Made by a program: the position numbers and the translations under genes. From assembly GCF_900090225.1 (NCBI RefSeq), contig NZ_FMHY01000002.1:2852001-2916000 (forward strand): a stretch of DNA of 64,000 nt, read 5' to 3'. This DNA comes from Micromonospora eburnea (lineage in GTDB: Bacteria; Actinomycetota; Actinomycetes; Mycobacteriales; Micromonosporaceae). Under the pieces are notes generated by a model that was given only the letters and a program-made list of their open reading frames with translations, was not told the DNA's origin and did no database searches. Every line of letters begins with the position of its first letter. The first letter of the stretch is position 1. Of this stretch, positions 36,916-46,239 are shown in pieces.

Positions 36916-37590
36916 GTGACAGCCGTACTGGTGATCGAGGACGACGACCGGATCCGGCTCGCGCTGTTGCTCGCGCTCGAGGAGGAGGGTTACACGGCGT
37001 ACGGGGCGGCGAGCGCCGAGGAGGGGCTGCGCCGGCAACGCCAGGACCCGGCGGACAACGTGCTCGTCGACCTCATGCTGCCCGGACTGGACGGGTTCGA
37101 GTGCATTCGGCAGCTCCGCCGCGACGACGACGTACCCATCGTGGTGGTCAGCGCCCGGGACGACACGCACGACATCGTGGCCGCGTTGGAGGCCGGTGCC
37201 GACGACTACCTGGTCAAGCCGGTCGCGATCAAGGAGTTGTCCGCCCGGCTGCGGGCCCTGCGTCGCCGGGGGCGGGCCATCGTGGCGCCCGCCGCGGTGC
37301 AGGTCTTCGGTGACCTGGAGATCAGGGCGGACGCCGGCGAGGTCCGCCGCACCGGCCGGCCGGTCGCGGTCACCAGGACCGAGTTCCGCCTGCTCTGCGA
37401 GTTGGCCCAGCACGCCGGCAAGGTCCTGTCCCGCCAGCAGCTGCTACAGCGGGTGTGGGGATACGACACCGGCGACGAGCGGCTGGTCGACGTGCACGTG
37501 GGCCGGTTGCGGCAGAAGATCGAGGAGGATCCGGGCAACCCGCGACACCTGGTCACCCTCCGCGGTCTCGGCTACAAGCTCCAGCGATGA
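36916..37590 (+). CDS. OmpR/PhoB-family response regulator
   Basis: A 224-residue two-component regulator. The receiver domain has the acidic pocket VIEDDDR, the phospho-acceptor Asp in VLVDLMLPGLDG (about residue 52), a Ser switch in VVVSARDD and Lys in YLVKPV. The C-terminal winged helix contains VTRTEFRLLCELAQHAGKVLSRQQLLQRVWG and ends VTLRGLGYKLQ, the typical transactivation loop and wing. The GTG at 36916 is taken as start because upstream residues do not fit a receiver. It overlaps the kinase gene as ATGA. Candidate operator at 36841. Confidence 0.93.
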   Translation: MTAVLVIEDDDRIRLALLLALEEEGYTAYGAASAEEGLRRQRQDPADNVLVDLMLPGLDGFECIRQLRRDDDVPIVVVSARDDTHDIVAALEAGADDYLVKPVAIKELSARLRALRRRGRAIVAPAAVQVFGDLEIRADAGEVRRTGRPVAVTRTEFRLLCELAQHAGKVLSRQQLLQRVWGYDTGDERLVDVHVGRLRQKIEEDPGNPRHLVTLRGLGYKLQR

Positions 37591-38939
37591 ACCGACTCGG
37601 ACTGCGCGCCCGGGTCACCGCCGCGTTCGCCATCGGCGCGCTGCTGCTCGCGGCGGCGATGGCCCTCTTCTCGTACGACCTGACCCGGCGGTCGCTGCTC
37701 GACGAGCGGGAACGCGCCGCGGTGCGGGCGGCGTACTTCGACGCCGCGGTCGTCCGTTCGGGCCTGGACACGGAGGCGCCGGACATCGCGGAGGTGCTCC
37801 GGTCGCTGGACACCGGCAGCGCCCGGCGTCCGCTGCTGCACCGCGACGGCGGGTGGTACGCGCGCAGCGCGGAGATCGGCGCCAGCGCCGTACCGCCAGA
37901 GCTCCAGCGGATGGTCCGCTCGGGCGAGCCGGCCGTGCAGCGGATCCGGACGGACGGGCAGCCGGCCCTGCTGGTCGGCGTCCCGCTCTCGTCGACCACC
38001 AGCTACTACGAACTCACCTCGCTGCGCGAGGTCGAGCAGACCGTCCAGTTGGTGGGGTTGACACTGACCGCGGTCGCCATCATGGTCGCCGGCTCGGGTG
38101 CCGCCCTCGGCTGGTACGCCACCCGGCACAGCCTCCGGCCACTGACCGCGGTCGCCGACGCCGCCGAGCGGATCGTCGCGGGTGACCTCAGCACGCGCCT
38201 CGATCCCGCCACCGACCCTGACCTCACCCGCCTCTCCACCTCCTTCAACCGGATGGTGGAGCAACTGGCGCAGCGCATCGAGCGGGACCGCCGGTTCGCC
38301 GCGGACGTCAGCCATGAACTGCGTTCTCCGCTGCAGACGCTGGCCGCCGCGGCGAGCGTGCTGGACCGCCGCCGCGAGCACCACGACGAACGTACGGCCA
38401 CGGCCGCCGGACTCGTCGCCGACGAGATCGCCCGCTTCCAGCGGCTGGTCGACGACCTGATCGAACTGGCCCGTGCCGAGCAGCCGGCACACCGCGAGCG
38501 CGTCGACGTCGAGGTGCTCGCCCGGGATGCCTGCCGGGCGCAGGGGCTGCCGGAGCAGTTGGTGCGGTCCGACCCGGCCGGCGGTGAGTGGTTCGTCGAC
38601 CGGCGTCGGGTCGCGCAGATCCTGCTCAACCTCGTGGAGAACGCCGTCCGTTACGCCGGAGGGCCGGTTGAGGTGCGGTTGACCTGCGACGACGACGGCA
38701 CCGGCAGCATCGAGGTGGACGACGCCGGGCCCGGCGTGCCGGAGCCGGACCGCGAGGTGATCTTCGCCCGCTTCGTCCGGGGCCGGGCGGCCCACGCCCG
38801 TGCCGGCACCGACGGGACCGGTCTCGGTCTCGCGCTCGTCGCCGAACACGCGGCCGTGCACGGGGGCCGGGCAATGGTGACGGACCGCCCCGAGGGTGGC
38901 GCCCGGTTCCGGGTGGAGCTGCCGGGGTGCCGGCCATGA
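37587..38939 (+). CDS. Membrane sensor histidine kinase (HAMP, HisKA, HATPase)
   Basis: A 450-residue partner kinase. Two membrane helices (FAIGALLLAAAMALFSYDL near the start and LTAVAIMVAGSGAALGWYA near residue 160) enclose an about 130-residue extracellular sensor. A HAMP linker (LRPLTAVADAAERIVAGDL) leads to the H-box DVSHELRSPLQTL, N-box LNLVENAVRYAGG, G1 EVDDAGPGVPE and G2 GTGLGLALV. The signal is unknown. It is coupled upstream to the response regulator and downstream to a lipoprotein, a three-gene envelope-stress-like operon. Confidence 0.93.
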   Translation: MNRLGLRARVTAAFAIGALLLAAAMALFSYDLTRRSLLDERERAAVRAAYFDAAVVRSGLDTEAPDIAEVLRSLDTGSARRPLLHRDGGWYARSAEIGASAVPPELQRMVRSGEPAVQRIRTDGQPALLVGVPLSSTTSYYELTSLREVEQTVQLVGLTLTAVAIMVAGSGAALGWYATRHSLRPLTAVADAAERIVAGDLSTRLDPATDPDLTRLSTSFNRMVEQLAQRIERDRRFAADVSHELRSPLQTLAAAASVLDRRREHHDERTATAAGLVADEIARFQRLVDDLIELARAEQPAHRERVDVEVLARDACRAQGLPEQLVRSDPAGGEWFVDRRRVAQILLNLVENAVRYAGGPVEVRLTCDDDGTGSIEVDDAGPGVPEPDREVIFARFVRGRAAHARAGTDGTGLGLALVAEHAAVHGGRAMVTDRPEGGARFRVELPGCRP

Positions 38940-39499
38940 CCCGACGCGTGCTGATCGTGGCCATCGCCACGCTCCTGCTGACCGGGTGCGGCGTTCCGGT
39001 GGACGACGCTCCCCGCCGCGTGTCGGGCCGGCCCGGTCCCTACAACAGCCCGACCGCCGGTAGCGCCGATTCGAACGCCGGTCGGGTGAGCGAGTCGCTC
39101 TGTTTCATCCGGGACGACCGACTCGGCACCGTGGTACGCCGCGTGGACTACCTGCCCGACGTCGACACGCACCTGCGGCACCTGCTGGCGGGGCCCGGGA
39201 ACACGGAACGGGACGCCGGCTTCACCAGCGCCCTGACCGGCACCGCGTCGGTGGCCGGGGCCCGGCTCAGCGGCGGCGTCGCCGAGGTCGAGGTGGGCGG
39301 GGCCGGCGACGAGACCGGACGCAGCGACCAGATCCTCGCGTTCGGCCAGATCGTCTGTACGCTGACCAGCCGCGCCGACGTGCACGGCGTCACCTTCCGT
39401 CGGGACGGGCAGCCGTTGGACGTGCCACGGGCCGACGGATCACTGTCCCGGCTGCCGCTCACCGGAATCGACTACGCGCCGCTGATAAGGCGGCGCTGA
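38936..39499 (+). CDS. GerMN-domain lipoprotein
   Basis: A 187-residue lipoprotein with signal peptide (RRVLIVAIATLLLTGC, lipobox LTGC). The mature part (about residues 50-175) shows LRHLLAGPGNTERDAGFTSALTG and VAEVEVGG with QIVCTLTSRADVHGVTF, the GerMN-like fold seen in GerM and the LpqB N-terminal domain. LpqB partners the MtrAB two-component pair in actinobacteria, so this gene may modulate the kinase with which it is coupled (ATGA overlap at 38936). A hairpin follows. Confidence 0.85.
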   Translation: MTRRVLIVAIATLLLTGCGVPVDDAPRRVSGRPGPYNSPTAGSADSNAGRVSESLCFIRDDRLGTVVRRVDYLPDVDTHLRHLLAGPGNTERDAGFTSALTGTASVAGARLSGGVAEVEVGGAGDETGRSDQILAFGQIVCTLTSRADVHGVTFRRDGQPLDVPRADGSLSRLPLTGIDYAPLIRRR

Positions 39500-39515
39500 A
39501 ACCGCCACGGCATCG

Positions 39516-39557
39516 CGCCTCGACGCCGGCACCCCGCGGGATCCCGGCGTCGAGGCG
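39516..39557. terminator. Bidirectional hairpin terminator
   Basis: A perfect 14-bp stem (39516-39529 with 39544-39557) and 14-base loop sit between the GerMN lipoprotein (plus) and the small gene on the minus strand. Confidence 0.8.
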
Positions 39558-39562
39558 TACGG

Positions 39563-39721
39563 TCAGCCCTTGGCCTGTCGCTTGGCCATCTCCGGCGACG
39601 TACCCTTGTCGACCTGCTTGAGCGCCTTCTGCAACTGGCCCTCGGTCATCTTGGAGTTGCCCTCGATGCCCGCGTTGTGGGCCTGCTGGCGCAGGTCGTG
39701 GAGTCGATCCTGGTTACCCAT
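39563..39721 (-). CDS. Small basic helical protein
   Basis: A 52-residue soluble protein (MGNQDRLHDLRQQ...GNSKMTEGQLQKALK) rich in Gln, Lys and Arg; it could form a SAP/Rho-N-like two-helix unit. RBS GGGAGG at 5 bases and the compact size support a real gene. The longer upstream open frame to 40093 lacks a ribosome site and is not included. I know of no function. Confidence 0.65.
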   Translation of the reverse strand: MGNQDRLHDLRQQAHNAGIEGNSKMTEGQLQKALKQVDKGTSPEMAKRQAKG

Positions 39722-40146
39722 GTCAACCTCCCGCCTCAACGTCGGCGCGGCTACCGGATCCGCGCCGTGGCAACCGCTTGGCTTCCCGACCGCACCGGCG
39801 GCAAACCGCCGCAGGCGTCCACCCAGCGCTCCGGGCACCCGGCTACCGGATGTCCGAACACGAACCGGACATCCGCGGTGGGGGTCCCGGCCGCACCTGA
39901 CGGACGCTGCGCGTCGCACCGGTGATTCACTCCATGTCCCGCAGACGGCGGCCTCCGCCGTCGCCGAGACCACTACCTGCCGCACATCGAGCCGACCGGG
40001 GCCCAGCCAGGGGCGGATAGACCCGGAAGTGCGGCGATCCAGCCTGTCCGGGCCCACCGCGTCGATAGCGTGGCGGGGGACCGGTGACCGCACGGCGGGC
40101 CGGCCGGGCGTACCGGGTGTGGAGCGGAGGTTCCCCGGCGGGCGGA
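39722..40146. other. Non-coding gap
   Basis: This 425-base gap lies between two divergent genes. No convincing gene, repeat or hairpin was seen. It must contain the promoters of the small protein (minus) and of the PPC protein (plus). Confidence 0.4.
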
Positions 40147-40602
40147 ATGAGGGTGATCATGAAAGAAGTCGAACTGGGCGACGGCGACCGGCGCGTACTG
40201 GTGGTGGTGGTCGACAAGGGCGAGGACGCGGTGGCCGCCGTGAACGAGGCGGCGCAGCGGCACGGTATCCGGGGCGCCCGGGTCACCGCCGTGGGCGGGT
40301 TCACCTCGGCGGACCTCGGCTACTTCGAGCGCGAGCAGCGGGACTACCGGACCATTCCGGTCCGGGAGCAGGTCGAGGTCCTGTCGCTGCTGGGTGACAT
40401 CGCCGAGAACGAGGGGAGGCCGGCGCTGCACGTGCACGCGGTGTTGGGCCGCCGGGACGGCTCGACGGTCGGTGGCCACCTGCTCCGCGGCGAGGTGTGG
40501 CCGACCCTGGAGGTCATCATCTCCGAGGTCGGGGCGAGCCTCGCCAAGCGGGTCGACCCGGAGACCGGGCTGGCGCTGCTGGCGGGGACGACCAGCCCGT
40601 GA
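40147..40602 (+). CDS. PPC (DUF296) domain protein
   Basis: A 151-residue protein consisting of one PPC/DUF296 domain, which in plants is linked to AT-hook DNA-binding proteins and in bacteria forms trimers of unclear function. The conserved pieces are GARVTAVGGFTSADLGYFER, EVLSLLGDIAENEGRPALHVHAVLGR and VGGHLLRGEVWPTLEVIISE. The metal-site-like HVHAV and GGHL histidines are present. An ATG at 40159, 5 bases after GAGGG, is an equally good start. Confidence 0.85.
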   Translation: MRVIMKEVELGDGDRRVLVVVVDKGEDAVAAVNEAAQRHGIRGARVTAVGGFTSADLGYFEREQRDYRTIPVREQVEVLSLLGDIAENEGRPALHVHAVLGRRDGSTVGGHLLRGEVWPTLEVIISEVGASLAKRVDPETGLALLAGTTSP

Positions 40603-40641
40603 GCAGCGCCGGGCGGCAGGGGGAGCGCGTCGGTCCGCGTC

Positions 40642-41031
40642 TCAGCCCGACACGCCGGGCCGCCCGAACAGCGACGCGTAGCCGGACGGCAGTTGGGTCA
40701 CCACGTCGTTGAGTTCCCCGCCGGACACGGCGTCGGCGATGGTCGACAGGACGGCACTCGCGTCCCACTCGGCGGTGCGCTCGGTCGCGCCGATCCCGTC
40801 ACCGACCTTCCGGAGAAACTCCGTCACCCCGATGCGCGGCGCGCCACCCGGGGCCGATTTCAGGAAGTCGCCCATCTCCGCCGGCAACTGCGAGCCGAGC
40901 TGCCTCGCCTCGTCTGGCGTCAGCCGTTCCGCGAGGCAGGTCACCACCACGCTGATGACCTGCTGCGCCTCGGCGGCGCTGTCGTACTCCCCGCGTTCGC
41001 GAACCCGCGCCACGAACTCCTGATACTTCAT
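40642..41031 (-). CDS. DUF2267 protein
   Basis: A 129-residue soluble helical protein. The pieces KYQEFVARVRERG, AQQVISVVVTCLAERLTPDEARQLGSQLPAEMGDFL and FLRKVGD match the DUF2267 family, found in many actinobacteria and often near stress-related or BON-type genes. No function is established. The start ATG at 41031 fits the family N-terminus; the open frame upstream is not conserved-like. Confidence 0.85.
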   Translation of the reverse strand: MKYQEFVARVRERGEYDSAAEAQQVISVVVTCLAERLTPDEARQLGSQLPAEMGDFLKSAPGGAPRIGVTEFLRKVGDGIGATERTAEWDASAVLSTIADAVSGGELNDVVTQLPSGYASLFGRPGVSG

Positions 41032-41194
41032 GCCACCCCCATCCGACGCCACCCCGCGAGGGTGATCCTGACACGCCGGCCCGGCCCCGCGCCCCGCTTC
41101 GGTGGCATCCGGGCAGACGGCCGCCGGTGTCGCCATTCGGTGCCGTCACCGGCGGCGCTGACCTACGCTCCCGATGGGGAGATACGGGGGAACG

Positions 41195-42076
41195 ATGACG
41201 GAGACGCGGCGGGTGGCGGTGCTCGGGCTCGGCGGCATGGGCGCCCCCATGGCCCGCAACATCCTCCGCGCCGGGCTGTCGACGGTCGTCTGGAACCGCC
41301 ACCCGGAGCCCGCTCGCCGACTCGCCGACCAGGGCGCGGAGCTGGCCACGAGCCCCGCGGACGCGGCACGTGGGGCCGATGTGGTGGTCACCATGGTGAC
41401 CGACGCGGACGCCGTCCGGTCCATCGCCTTCGACCAACAGATGCTGGCCGCGATGGCCGACGGCGCGGTCTGGGCCCAGATGAGCACCATCGGCGTCACC
41501 GACACCGAGCGCCTCGCCCGGCAGGTCGCCGCGGAGCACCCCAAGGTCCTCCTGGTGGACGCGCCGGTGGCCGGCAGCCGGGACCCGGCCGAGCAGGGCC
41601 GGCTCGTCGTCTTCGCGTCCGGGCCGGAGCAGGCCCGGGACCGGGTCGCCCCGGTCTTCGACGCGGTCGGGCAGCGTACGGTCTGGGTCGGACCGACCGG
41701 CGCCGGCTCCCGGTTGAAGCTGGTCAACAACCTGCTGCTCGCCTTCGTGGCGGAAGGGCTCGCCGCGGCGGTCGCGTACGGCGACGCCCTCGGGTTGGAC
41801 CGCGCGGCGGTGCTGGCGGCCCTGCACGGCTCTCCGCTGGTGTCGCCCTGGGCGGCGGAGAAGGTGGAGCGGATCGGCCGGGACGACTACACCGCCCAGT
41901 ACCCGCTGGCTCTCGCGGTCAAGGACGTCGACCTGGCGCTGCGCGAGGTCGACGCCGGCCGGTTCCCCGCAGCCGAGAGCCTGGCCGCCGAGTGGCGGCG
42001 GGCGATGGCGCAGGGGCTCGGCGCCGAGGACCTCACCGTGGTCACCCGCGCCCTGTCGCCGACGCGCCCGGCGTAA
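41195..42076 (+). CDS. Beta-hydroxyacid dehydrogenase-family NAD(P)-dependent oxidoreductase
   Basis: A 293-residue enzyme of the 6-phosphogluconate/3-hydroxyisobutyrate dehydrogenase type. The N-terminal Rossmann motif is VAVLGLGGMGAPMARNIL, the substrate-binding VDAPVAGSRDPAEQG replaces the usual DAPVSGG, and LKLVNNLLLAF carries the catalytic Lys (KLVNN). Its real substrate could be a glyoxylate/hydroxy-acid or an imine (IRED-like members exist, but the Lys argues for a dehydrogenase). ATG 41195 has GGGGGAA just upstream. It is divergent from DUF2267 across 163 bases and precedes the metabolite cluster, of which it is probably not part. Confidence 0.88.
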   Translation: MTETRRVAVLGLGGMGAPMARNILRAGLSTVVWNRHPEPARRLADQGAELATSPADAARGADVVVTMVTDADAVRSIAFDQQMLAAMADGAVWAQMSTIGVTDTERLARQVAAEHPKVLLVDAPVAGSRDPAEQGRLVVFASGPEQARDRVAPVFDAVGQRTVWVGPTGAGSRLKLVNNLLLAFVAEGLAAAVAYGDALGLDRAAVLAALHGSPLVSPWAAEKVERIGRDDYTAQYPLALAVKDVDLALREVDAGRFPAAESLAAEWRRAMAQGLGAEDLTVVTRALSPTRPA

Positions 42077-42344
42077 CGGGCCGTCGCCGAACTCGGCGGG
42101 CGACCGCTACCGGTCGCGGCGCGGCGCCGAGCCGGAGTGCCATGCGCGGACCGTCGGTGGGTCCGTCGCGCGTGAATCAGCCGGTGCGTCCCCGCCGCGT
42201 CAACCGTCGTGGACTCGGCACCGGCCGGCGGTGACGGCGGGGTGACGCGACCTCCGGCAGGGTCGCAGGACGACGTCGTGGTGGTTCGGGTCGTACGCGC
42301 CCCGACCGGTCCACCGTCTCCCGCCGGCCGTTGAAGGAGTTCTG

Positions 42345-44627
42345 ATGATCAGGACGATGGTCCGGATGCGCGCGCGTCCGGGGCTCGAACCCGCCGTGGA
42401 GTCGGTGTGGCGCCGGGTCGCCGGGAGGATCGGCAGCCTGCCCGGCGGCCTCCGGCAGGACCTGCTGCGGGACGCCATCGACCCGCGCGCCTACGTCGTC
42501 GTCACCGAATGGGCCGACGAGTCGGCGCTGCGCGCCTACCAGACCGGCCCGGTCGCGGCGGGTCTCGCCGACGCCGTCCGGCCGCTGGTCGAGGCGTACG
42601 GGCCGGAGAGCCATCGGGTGATGTACGACGGCGACCACGGGGGATCGAGGATCTTCGTGGACGTCGAGCTGACCGTGCCGGCCGACCGGCTGGCCGAGTT
42701 CGAGAGCGGATACGCCGAGGTCACCACCCGGATGGCCGGGGTGCCTGGGTACCTGCGCGAGGACCTGCTGCGCGAACCCGGCTCGGACGTCTTCCACATC
42801 TTCGCCGAGTGGGCCAGCGAGGCGGAGTTCCACCGCTGGATCCGCGACCCGGCCCACGCCGAACAGGAGGCCGGGCCGATCGCACCGTTCCTTCTCGACT
42901 TCCGGCGCCGCCTCTTCCACGTCGCGGCCGACCCCGGAAGCGGGCCTGAACCGACTACGGGCAGGGAGGCTGCTGCTGTGCACAGGACAACGGACGTACT
43001 CGTCGTCGGGGCGGGACCCACCGGGCTCACCGCCGCTGTCGAGTTGGCCCGGCGCGGCATCGACTGCCGTGTGATCGACAAGCTGGTCACCCCCGCCGGG
43101 CAGGCCGACAAGGCGATCGGGGTGCACTGCCGCACGATGGAGCTCTGGGAGGACCAGGGCATCGTGCGGGAGGCGATGGACGCCGGGATCTGGCTGACCG
43201 GGAACGTGGTGTTCGTCAACGGTGTCCAGACCCACCGGATGAGCTGGGAACTGCCGAACCTGCCGTACGCGCACCTCGGCCTGCCCCAGTACGAGACCGA
43301 GCGCATCCTCACCCAACGGCTGGCCACCCTCGGCGTACGCCCGCAGCGCGGCGCCGAGCTGATCGCGTTCAGCCAGGACGACGACGGCGTGCTCGCCACG
43401 GTCGCGACCGCCGACGGCGGCACCGAGACCGTACGCGCGAAGTACCTGGTCGGCTGCGACGGCGCGCACAGCCGGGTCCGCGAGCTGCTCGGGTTGACCT
43501 TCACCGGTGGGCTGGGCCGGTTCCCGCAGCTGTTCATGCTCGGTGACGTCGACGTGGACTGGGACATGCCGGACGGGCACCTGCTCCGGTTCCTGCATGA
43601 GACGGACGGCCGGATGGACGGCATGCTGGTGTGCGTCCCGCTGCGGGGCGAGGCCCGGTACCGGATCGCCACGCTGGCGCCGCCCCGGTTCTTCGCACAG
43701 ACCGGCGGGCAGGACGCCCCGCCCGGGTTCAGCGAGGAACTCGGCGCGCCGACCCTCGCCGACGTCCAGCTCGCCCTCGACCAGTTGGCCCCGCCCGGCA
43801 CGCGGGCGTCCAACCTGCGCTGGTCGTCGGTCTTCCGGATCAGCCACGGCATCGTCGACCGGTATCGGGACGGCCGGGTGTTCGTGGCCGGGGACGCCGC
43901 GCACCTGCACCCGCCCGCCGGCGGCCAGGGCATGAACACCGGCATCCAGGACGCCTGGAACCTGGCCTGGAAGCTGGCGCTGGCGGTGCGCGGGATAGCG
44001 GCGCCGGGGCTGCTCGACAGCTACGAGACCGAGCGACGCCCGGAGGGCGAGGAGATCGTCGGGCGCGCGGTCCGGATGGCCTTCACCGACGAGCTGGACC
44101 GCGAGGACCTGACGCGCCAGTTCCTCCAGGAGATGTCCATGCTGCTCAGCTACGCGGACAGCCCGCTGGTGGGGGAGTGCGTGTCCGACCCCGACGCCCT
44201 GCGGGGCGGCCCCCGGCCCGGCGACCGCGCCCCCGACGTCGGCGGCCTGCGCCGGCAGGGGGTCGGGCACCCACTGCGGCTGCGCGACCTGACCCGGGGC
44301 ACCCGGCACACCCTGCTGCTCTACGCGGACGGCTCGGCGGACGAGGCGACGTTGGCCGCGGTGGAGAAGCTGTACGCCGAGCTGCACCGGCAGGTGGCCG
44401 AGGAGATCGACGGGTATCTGCTGCTCAGCCCGGACGCCCGGGCGCCGCGGCTGTTGGCCCCGCCGGTGGTGGGTGACGCCGGCGGCGAGTTCCGGACGAC
44501 CTACGGGGTCAGCGGCGCCGCCCTGTACCTGATCCGGCCGGACGGGCACGTCGGGTTCCGCAGCCAGCCGATCGACGCCGACGCGCTCCGCAAGCACCTG
44601 TACCTGGTGTTCGGCGGTGCCCGATGA
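42345..44627 (+). CDS. Flavin aromatic hydroxylase with two N-terminal ABM domains
   Basis: A 760-residue fusion. Residues about 1-95 and 100-195 are two ABM-type (cofactor-independent quinol monooxygenase) modules, seen as VRMRARPGLEP through YVVVTEWAD and VDVELTVPADRLAEF through FHIFAEWAS. Residues 215-600 are a group A FAD monooxygenase (PheA/TfdB type): GAGPTG at 222-227, CDGAHSRVR at 371-379, GDAAHLHPPAGGQGMN at 516-531. A thioredoxin-like C-terminus (about 630-760) follows. Such fusions hydroxylate or cleave aromatic polyketides and anthraquinones. AAGGAG is 6 bases before the ATG. It starts a coupled four-gene operon. Confidence 0.9.
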   Translation: MIRTMVRMRARPGLEPAVESVWRRVAGRIGSLPGGLRQDLLRDAIDPRAYVVVTEWADESALRAYQTGPVAAGLADAVRPLVEAYGPESHRVMYDGDHGGSRIFVDVELTVPADRLAEFESGYAEVTTRMAGVPGYLREDLLREPGSDVFHIFAEWASEAEFHRWIRDPAHAEQEAGPIAPFLLDFRRRLFHVAADPGSGPEPTTGREAAAVHRTTDVLVVGAGPTGLTAAVELARRGIDCRVIDKLVTPAGQADKAIGVHCRTMELWEDQGIVREAMDAGIWLTGNVVFVNGVQTHRMSWELPNLPYAHLGLPQYETERILTQRLATLGVRPQRGAELIAFSQDDDGVLATVATADGGTETVRAKYLVGCDGAHSRVRELLGLTFTGGLGRFPQLFMLGDVDVDWDMPDGHLLRFLHETDGRMDGMLVCVPLRGEARYRIATLAPPRFFAQTGGQDAPPGFSEELGAPTLADVQLALDQLAPPGTRASNLRWSSVFRISHGIVDRYRDGRVFVAGDAAHLHPPAGGQGMNTGIQDAWNLAWKLALAVRGIAAPGLLDSYETERRPEGEEIVGRAVRMAFTDELDREDLTRQFLQEMSMLLSYADSPLVGECVSDPDALRGGPRPGDRAPDVGGLRRQGVGHPLRLRDLTRGTRHTLLLYADGSADEATLAAVEKLYAELHRQVAEEIDGYLLLSPDARAPRLLAPPVVGDAGGEFRTTYGVSGAALYLIRPDGHVGFRSQPIDADALRKHLYLVFGGAR

Positions 44628-44938
44628 CCCGGGTCCGCACCGTGCTCGCGATGCGTACCCGGCAGGGCTGCGAGGAACGGTTCGAGAAGGAGTGGCTCGC
44701 GGCGGCCGAGGAGATCCGTACGCTGGACGGCTGCCTGCACCAGGACCTGGTGCGCGACGCCGACGACCCGCGCAGCTATCTGATCATCAGCGACTGGGCG
44801 GACCGGGAACGGCTGGACGCCTTCGGCCGCAGTGAACACCGTGACCGGCTGCTGCGCGTGATCCGCGAGCTGCGCGAGTCCGCGCAGCGCAACACCTACC
44901 AGGTGCTGCACACCGTGCCCGGCGGGGCGGGGGAGTGA
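44624..44938 (+). CDS. Free-standing ABM-type monooxygenase
   Basis: A 104-residue single ABM module related to the N-terminal domains of the preceding gene (RTVLAMRTRQGCEERFEKEW, LIISDWADRERLDAF). Members like TcmH, ActVA-Orf6 or RemH oxidise anthrone-type rings to quinones without cofactor. The ATG overlaps the upstream stop as ATGA, so it is translated with the FAD enzyme. The product is plausibly an aromatic-ring quinone. Confidence 0.86.
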   Translation: MTRVRTVLAMRTRQGCEERFEKEWLAAAEEIRTLDGCLHQDLVRDADDPRSYLIISDWADRERLDAFGRSEHRDRLLRVIRELRESAQRNTYQVLHTVPGGAGE

Positions 44939-46239
44939 CGATGACCGACCATGTCGTACGCGGAGCCGACATCTACACCGACGAGTTCGCCGCCGACCCC
45001 TATCCCACCTTCGCCGCGATGCGGGCGGACCGGCCGGTGTGCCCGGTCAGCTCGCCGCGCTTCGACTCGTACCTGATCACCCGCTTCGACGACGCCCGGG
45101 CGGCGCTGACCGATGCCCGGCTGTCCAAGGACCTCTACGGCCCCGGCCAGCACTACCTGCGGATCTTCGGGCCGAACTCGGAGGGCCTGAACAAGAACAT
45201 GCTCAACTCGGATCCGCCCGAGCACACCAGGCTGCGCCGGATCGTGTCCCAGGCGTTCGCACCACGCCGGATCGAGGCGCTGCGGCCTCGGGTGGCGCAG
45301 ATCGTGGATGACCTGCTCGACAAGGTGGTGGCGCGGGGACGGGCCGAGCTGATGCGCGACTTCGCGATCCCGCTGCCCATGACGGTGATCTGCGAGTTGC
45401 TCGGCATCCCGGCCGCCGAACACGAGCAGGTGCTCGGCTGGACCCAGGTGATCAGGACGTCCGGGTCGTCCCGGCGCAGCCCGGAGGAGGAACGGGCGGC
45501 CGTGCAGGAGGCCCAGCTGCTGCTGCACCACTACCTCGCCGACCTGGTGCGGGCCAAACGGGCCCGGCCCGCCGACGACATGATCAGCGCGCTGATCGAC
45601 GCCTGCGACCATGACAGGACGCTGGCCGAGCCGGAACTGGTCACCACCAGCTTCCTGCTGCTCTTCGCCGGACACCAGACCACCGCGGACTTCCTCGGCA
45701 ACGCGGTGCTGGCCCTGCTGGCCCACCCCGACCAGCTCGAACTGCTGCGCGTCACGCCCAGGTTGCTGCCCTCGGCGATCGAGGAACTGCTCCGCTTCGA
45801 CGGCCCGCTGCCGGTGGCCAGCCCGCGGATCGCCACCGAGGACGTCGAGTACCAGGGGGTGTGCATCCCGCGTGGCTCGGTGGTCGGCGTCGTGATCAAC
45901 TCGGCGAATCACGACCCGGCGCACTTCGCCGATCCCGACCAACTGGATGTCCGCCGGGTACGCGGCCCGCACCTGGGTTTCGGGTACGGCGTCCACTACT
46001 GCCTGGGCGTCTCGCTGGCCCGGATGGAGGCACAGATCGGCCTCGGCGCGTTGCTGCGCCGGCTGCCCGGGCTGCGGCTCGCGGTCCCGCTCGCCGAGGT
46101 ACGCCGGCTGCCGGCCGCGTCGCCGTTCCGGGGCCTGCTGGAACTGCCGGTCACCTTCACCGCCTCGGCGCTCCCGCACCAGGCGCACTCCCGTGAACCG
46201 ATCCCACCAAAGGAGCAGTCATGGTCTTCCGGAACGTGA
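44935..46239 (+). CDS. Cytochrome P450
   Basis: A 434-residue soluble bacterial P450. The heme-thiolate motif FGYGVHYCLG has Cys356, the ExxR is in EELLR (284-287), and the I-helix is FAGHQTTAD (244-252) with Gln in place of the usual Glu/Asp before Thr-Thr. The GTG start at 44935 overlaps the ABM gene by 4 bases; ATG two codons later is alternative. Position in the operon indicates oxidation of an aromatic intermediate, possibly ring or ether formation. Confidence 0.93.
   Translation: MTMTDHVVRGADIYTDEFAADPYPTFAAMRADRPVCPVSSPRFDSYLITRFDDARAALTDARLSKDLYGPGQHYLRIFGPNSEGLNKNMLNSDPPEHTRLRRIVSQAFAPRRIEALRPRVAQIVDDLLDKVVARGRAELMRDFAIPLPMTVICELLGIPAAEHEQVLGWTQVIRTSGSSRRSPEEERAAVQEAQLLLHHYLADLVRAKRARPADDMISALIDACDHDRTLAEPELVTTSFLLLFAGHQTTADFLGNAVLALLAHPDQLELLRVTPRLLPSAIEELLRFDGPLPVASPRIATEDVEYQGVCIPRGSVVGVVINSANHDPAHFADPDQLDVRRVRGPHLGFGYGVHYCLGVSLARMEAQIGLGALLRRLPGLRLAVPLAEVRRLPAASPFRGLLELPVTFTASALPHQAHSREPIPPKEQSWSSGT

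Noticed and set aside
42077..42344. Short stem-loop-like sequences after the dehydrogenase gene
   Set aside because: Stems of only about six pairs; too weak to call a terminator.
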